From assembly GCA_023389425.1 (NCBI GenBank), contig JAEWEK010000419.1:1-7542 (forward strand): DNA of 7,542 nt, read 5' to 3'. Below are positions 7,055 through 7,542 of the stretch, piece by piece. Within the stretch, counting starts at the first letter, position 1, and every line of letters begins with the position of its first letter. The translations under genes were made by a program, and so were the position numbers. A model generated the notes under the pieces. The model did no database searches. It was not told the origin of the DNA and saw nothing but the letters and a program-made list of their open reading frames with translations. The stretch is from Pseudomonadota bacterium. Its GTDB lineage: Bacteria > Pseudomonadota > Gammaproteobacteria > Burkholderiales > Burkholderiaceae_D.

Positions 7055-7542
7055 ATGCAGAACCTTCTTCCCGACGCCGCGCCCGGATTCGACCAGCCGA
7101 TCGCCGTGCTCAAGCATTGCCATGGCCGCATCCGCAAGCAGCTCGCCACCCTCGACAAGCTGCTGGCCCACCTGCCCGCGCATGGCGCCGACCAGCAGGC
7201 CCGGCAGGCCGCCACGGCCATCCTCAACTATTTCGACAAGGCTGCCCACCTCCACCACGAGGACGAAGAGCGCGACCTGATCCCCACGCTGCGCGCGGTG
7301 GCGACGGGCGAGGACGCGGCCACGCTGGACGCGCTGGTGCCGGGCATCTTGCAGGATCACCAGGAAATGGATGCTTTGTGGAATGCGCTGCGCCCGGAAC
7401 TGCGGCTGATCGCGGAAGGCAGCGGCAGCGCGCTGTCCGCCGACAACGCGCAACGTTTCGGCGAGCGTTACGCGGCTCACATGGAGCGCGAGGAAAGCAT
7501 GATCGCGCCGATGGCGCTGCGCCTGTTCAGCCCGCAGCAGAT
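7055..7542 (+). CDS. Hemerythrin HHE domain protein (3' truncated by the window)
   Basis: The frame from ATG 7055 is open to the window end, giving the first 162 residues of a mostly helical, probably cytoplasmic protein with no signal peptide. The pattern of a non-haem diiron four-helix bundle is present: H23 (KHCHGRI), a second cluster H65/H67/H68 with E71 (HLHHEDEE), H102 (QDHQEM), and H142 with E146 (HMEREE). Such proteins bind O2 or NO or sense iron and redox state; nothing here says which. No clear Shine-Dalgarno sequence precedes the ATG, but there is no other in-frame start before the upstream stop at 7004-7006. Since the conserved HMEREE motif has been passed, only a short C-terminal tail or an additional domain is likely missing. 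Confidence 0.85.
   Translation, partial: MQNLLPDAAPGFDQPIAVLKHCHGRIRKQLATLDKLLAHLPAHGADQQARQAATAILNYFDKAAHLHHEDEERDLIPTLRAVATGEDAATLDALVPGILQDHQEMDALWNALRPELRLIAEGSGSALSADNAQRFGERYAAHMEREESMIAPMALRLFSPQQ

Overview
The window is GC-rich, densely coded bacterial chromosome. Protein content and style (SmtB-type zinc regulator with a His-rich CDF transporter, TcdA next to a periplasmic FKBP, short CysK) fit a betaproteobacterium of the Burkholderiales, possibly an Oxalobacteraceae member such as a Massilia-like genus. That placement is inference from protein flavour and base composition; no rRNA or other marker is present.

Layout, left to right. (1) Bases 2-265, +: the 3' end of an unrecognised single-pass membrane protein. 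(2) 296-3106, +: a large exported two-domain M16 metallopeptidase whose N-terminal half keeps the zinc site and whose C-terminal half has lost it. (3) 3184-4463, +: a compact metal-efflux operon, an ArsR/SmtB repressor overlapping by 4 bp a six-helix cation diffusion facilitator. It is preceded by a perfect 10-bp inverted repeat that lies across the promoter and the first possible start codon. (4) 4464-4608: a convergent intergenic gap filled by a pair of inverted REP-like hairpins (4490-4593). (5) 6966 down to 4609, -: three closely spaced genes, tcdA (ct6A tRNA dehydratase), a periplasmic FKBP-type prolyl isomerase and cysK (cysteine synthase A). (6) 7055-7542, +: a hemerythrin HHE protein cut by the window end and divergent from tcdA.

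How the genes work together. The regulator has the four-residue alpha-5 zinc site of SmtB/CzrA. The transporter has the His-Asp/His-Asp site of Zn/Cd exporters and a 14-histidine N-terminal tail. Together with the operator-like palindrome this reads as an autoregulated zinc (possibly cadmium or cobalt) detoxification unit. The minus-strand trio combines tRNA modification, periplasmic protein folding and cysteine synthesis; co-transcription is likely from the spacing (33 and 39 nt gaps), but a shared pathway is not shown.

Most of the window is ordinary housekeeping and metal-homeostasis DNA. I found no strong case for an entirely new system. The items most worth a second look are the operator/promoter/start-codon overlap at 3139-3195 and the inverted hairpin doublet at 4490-4593.
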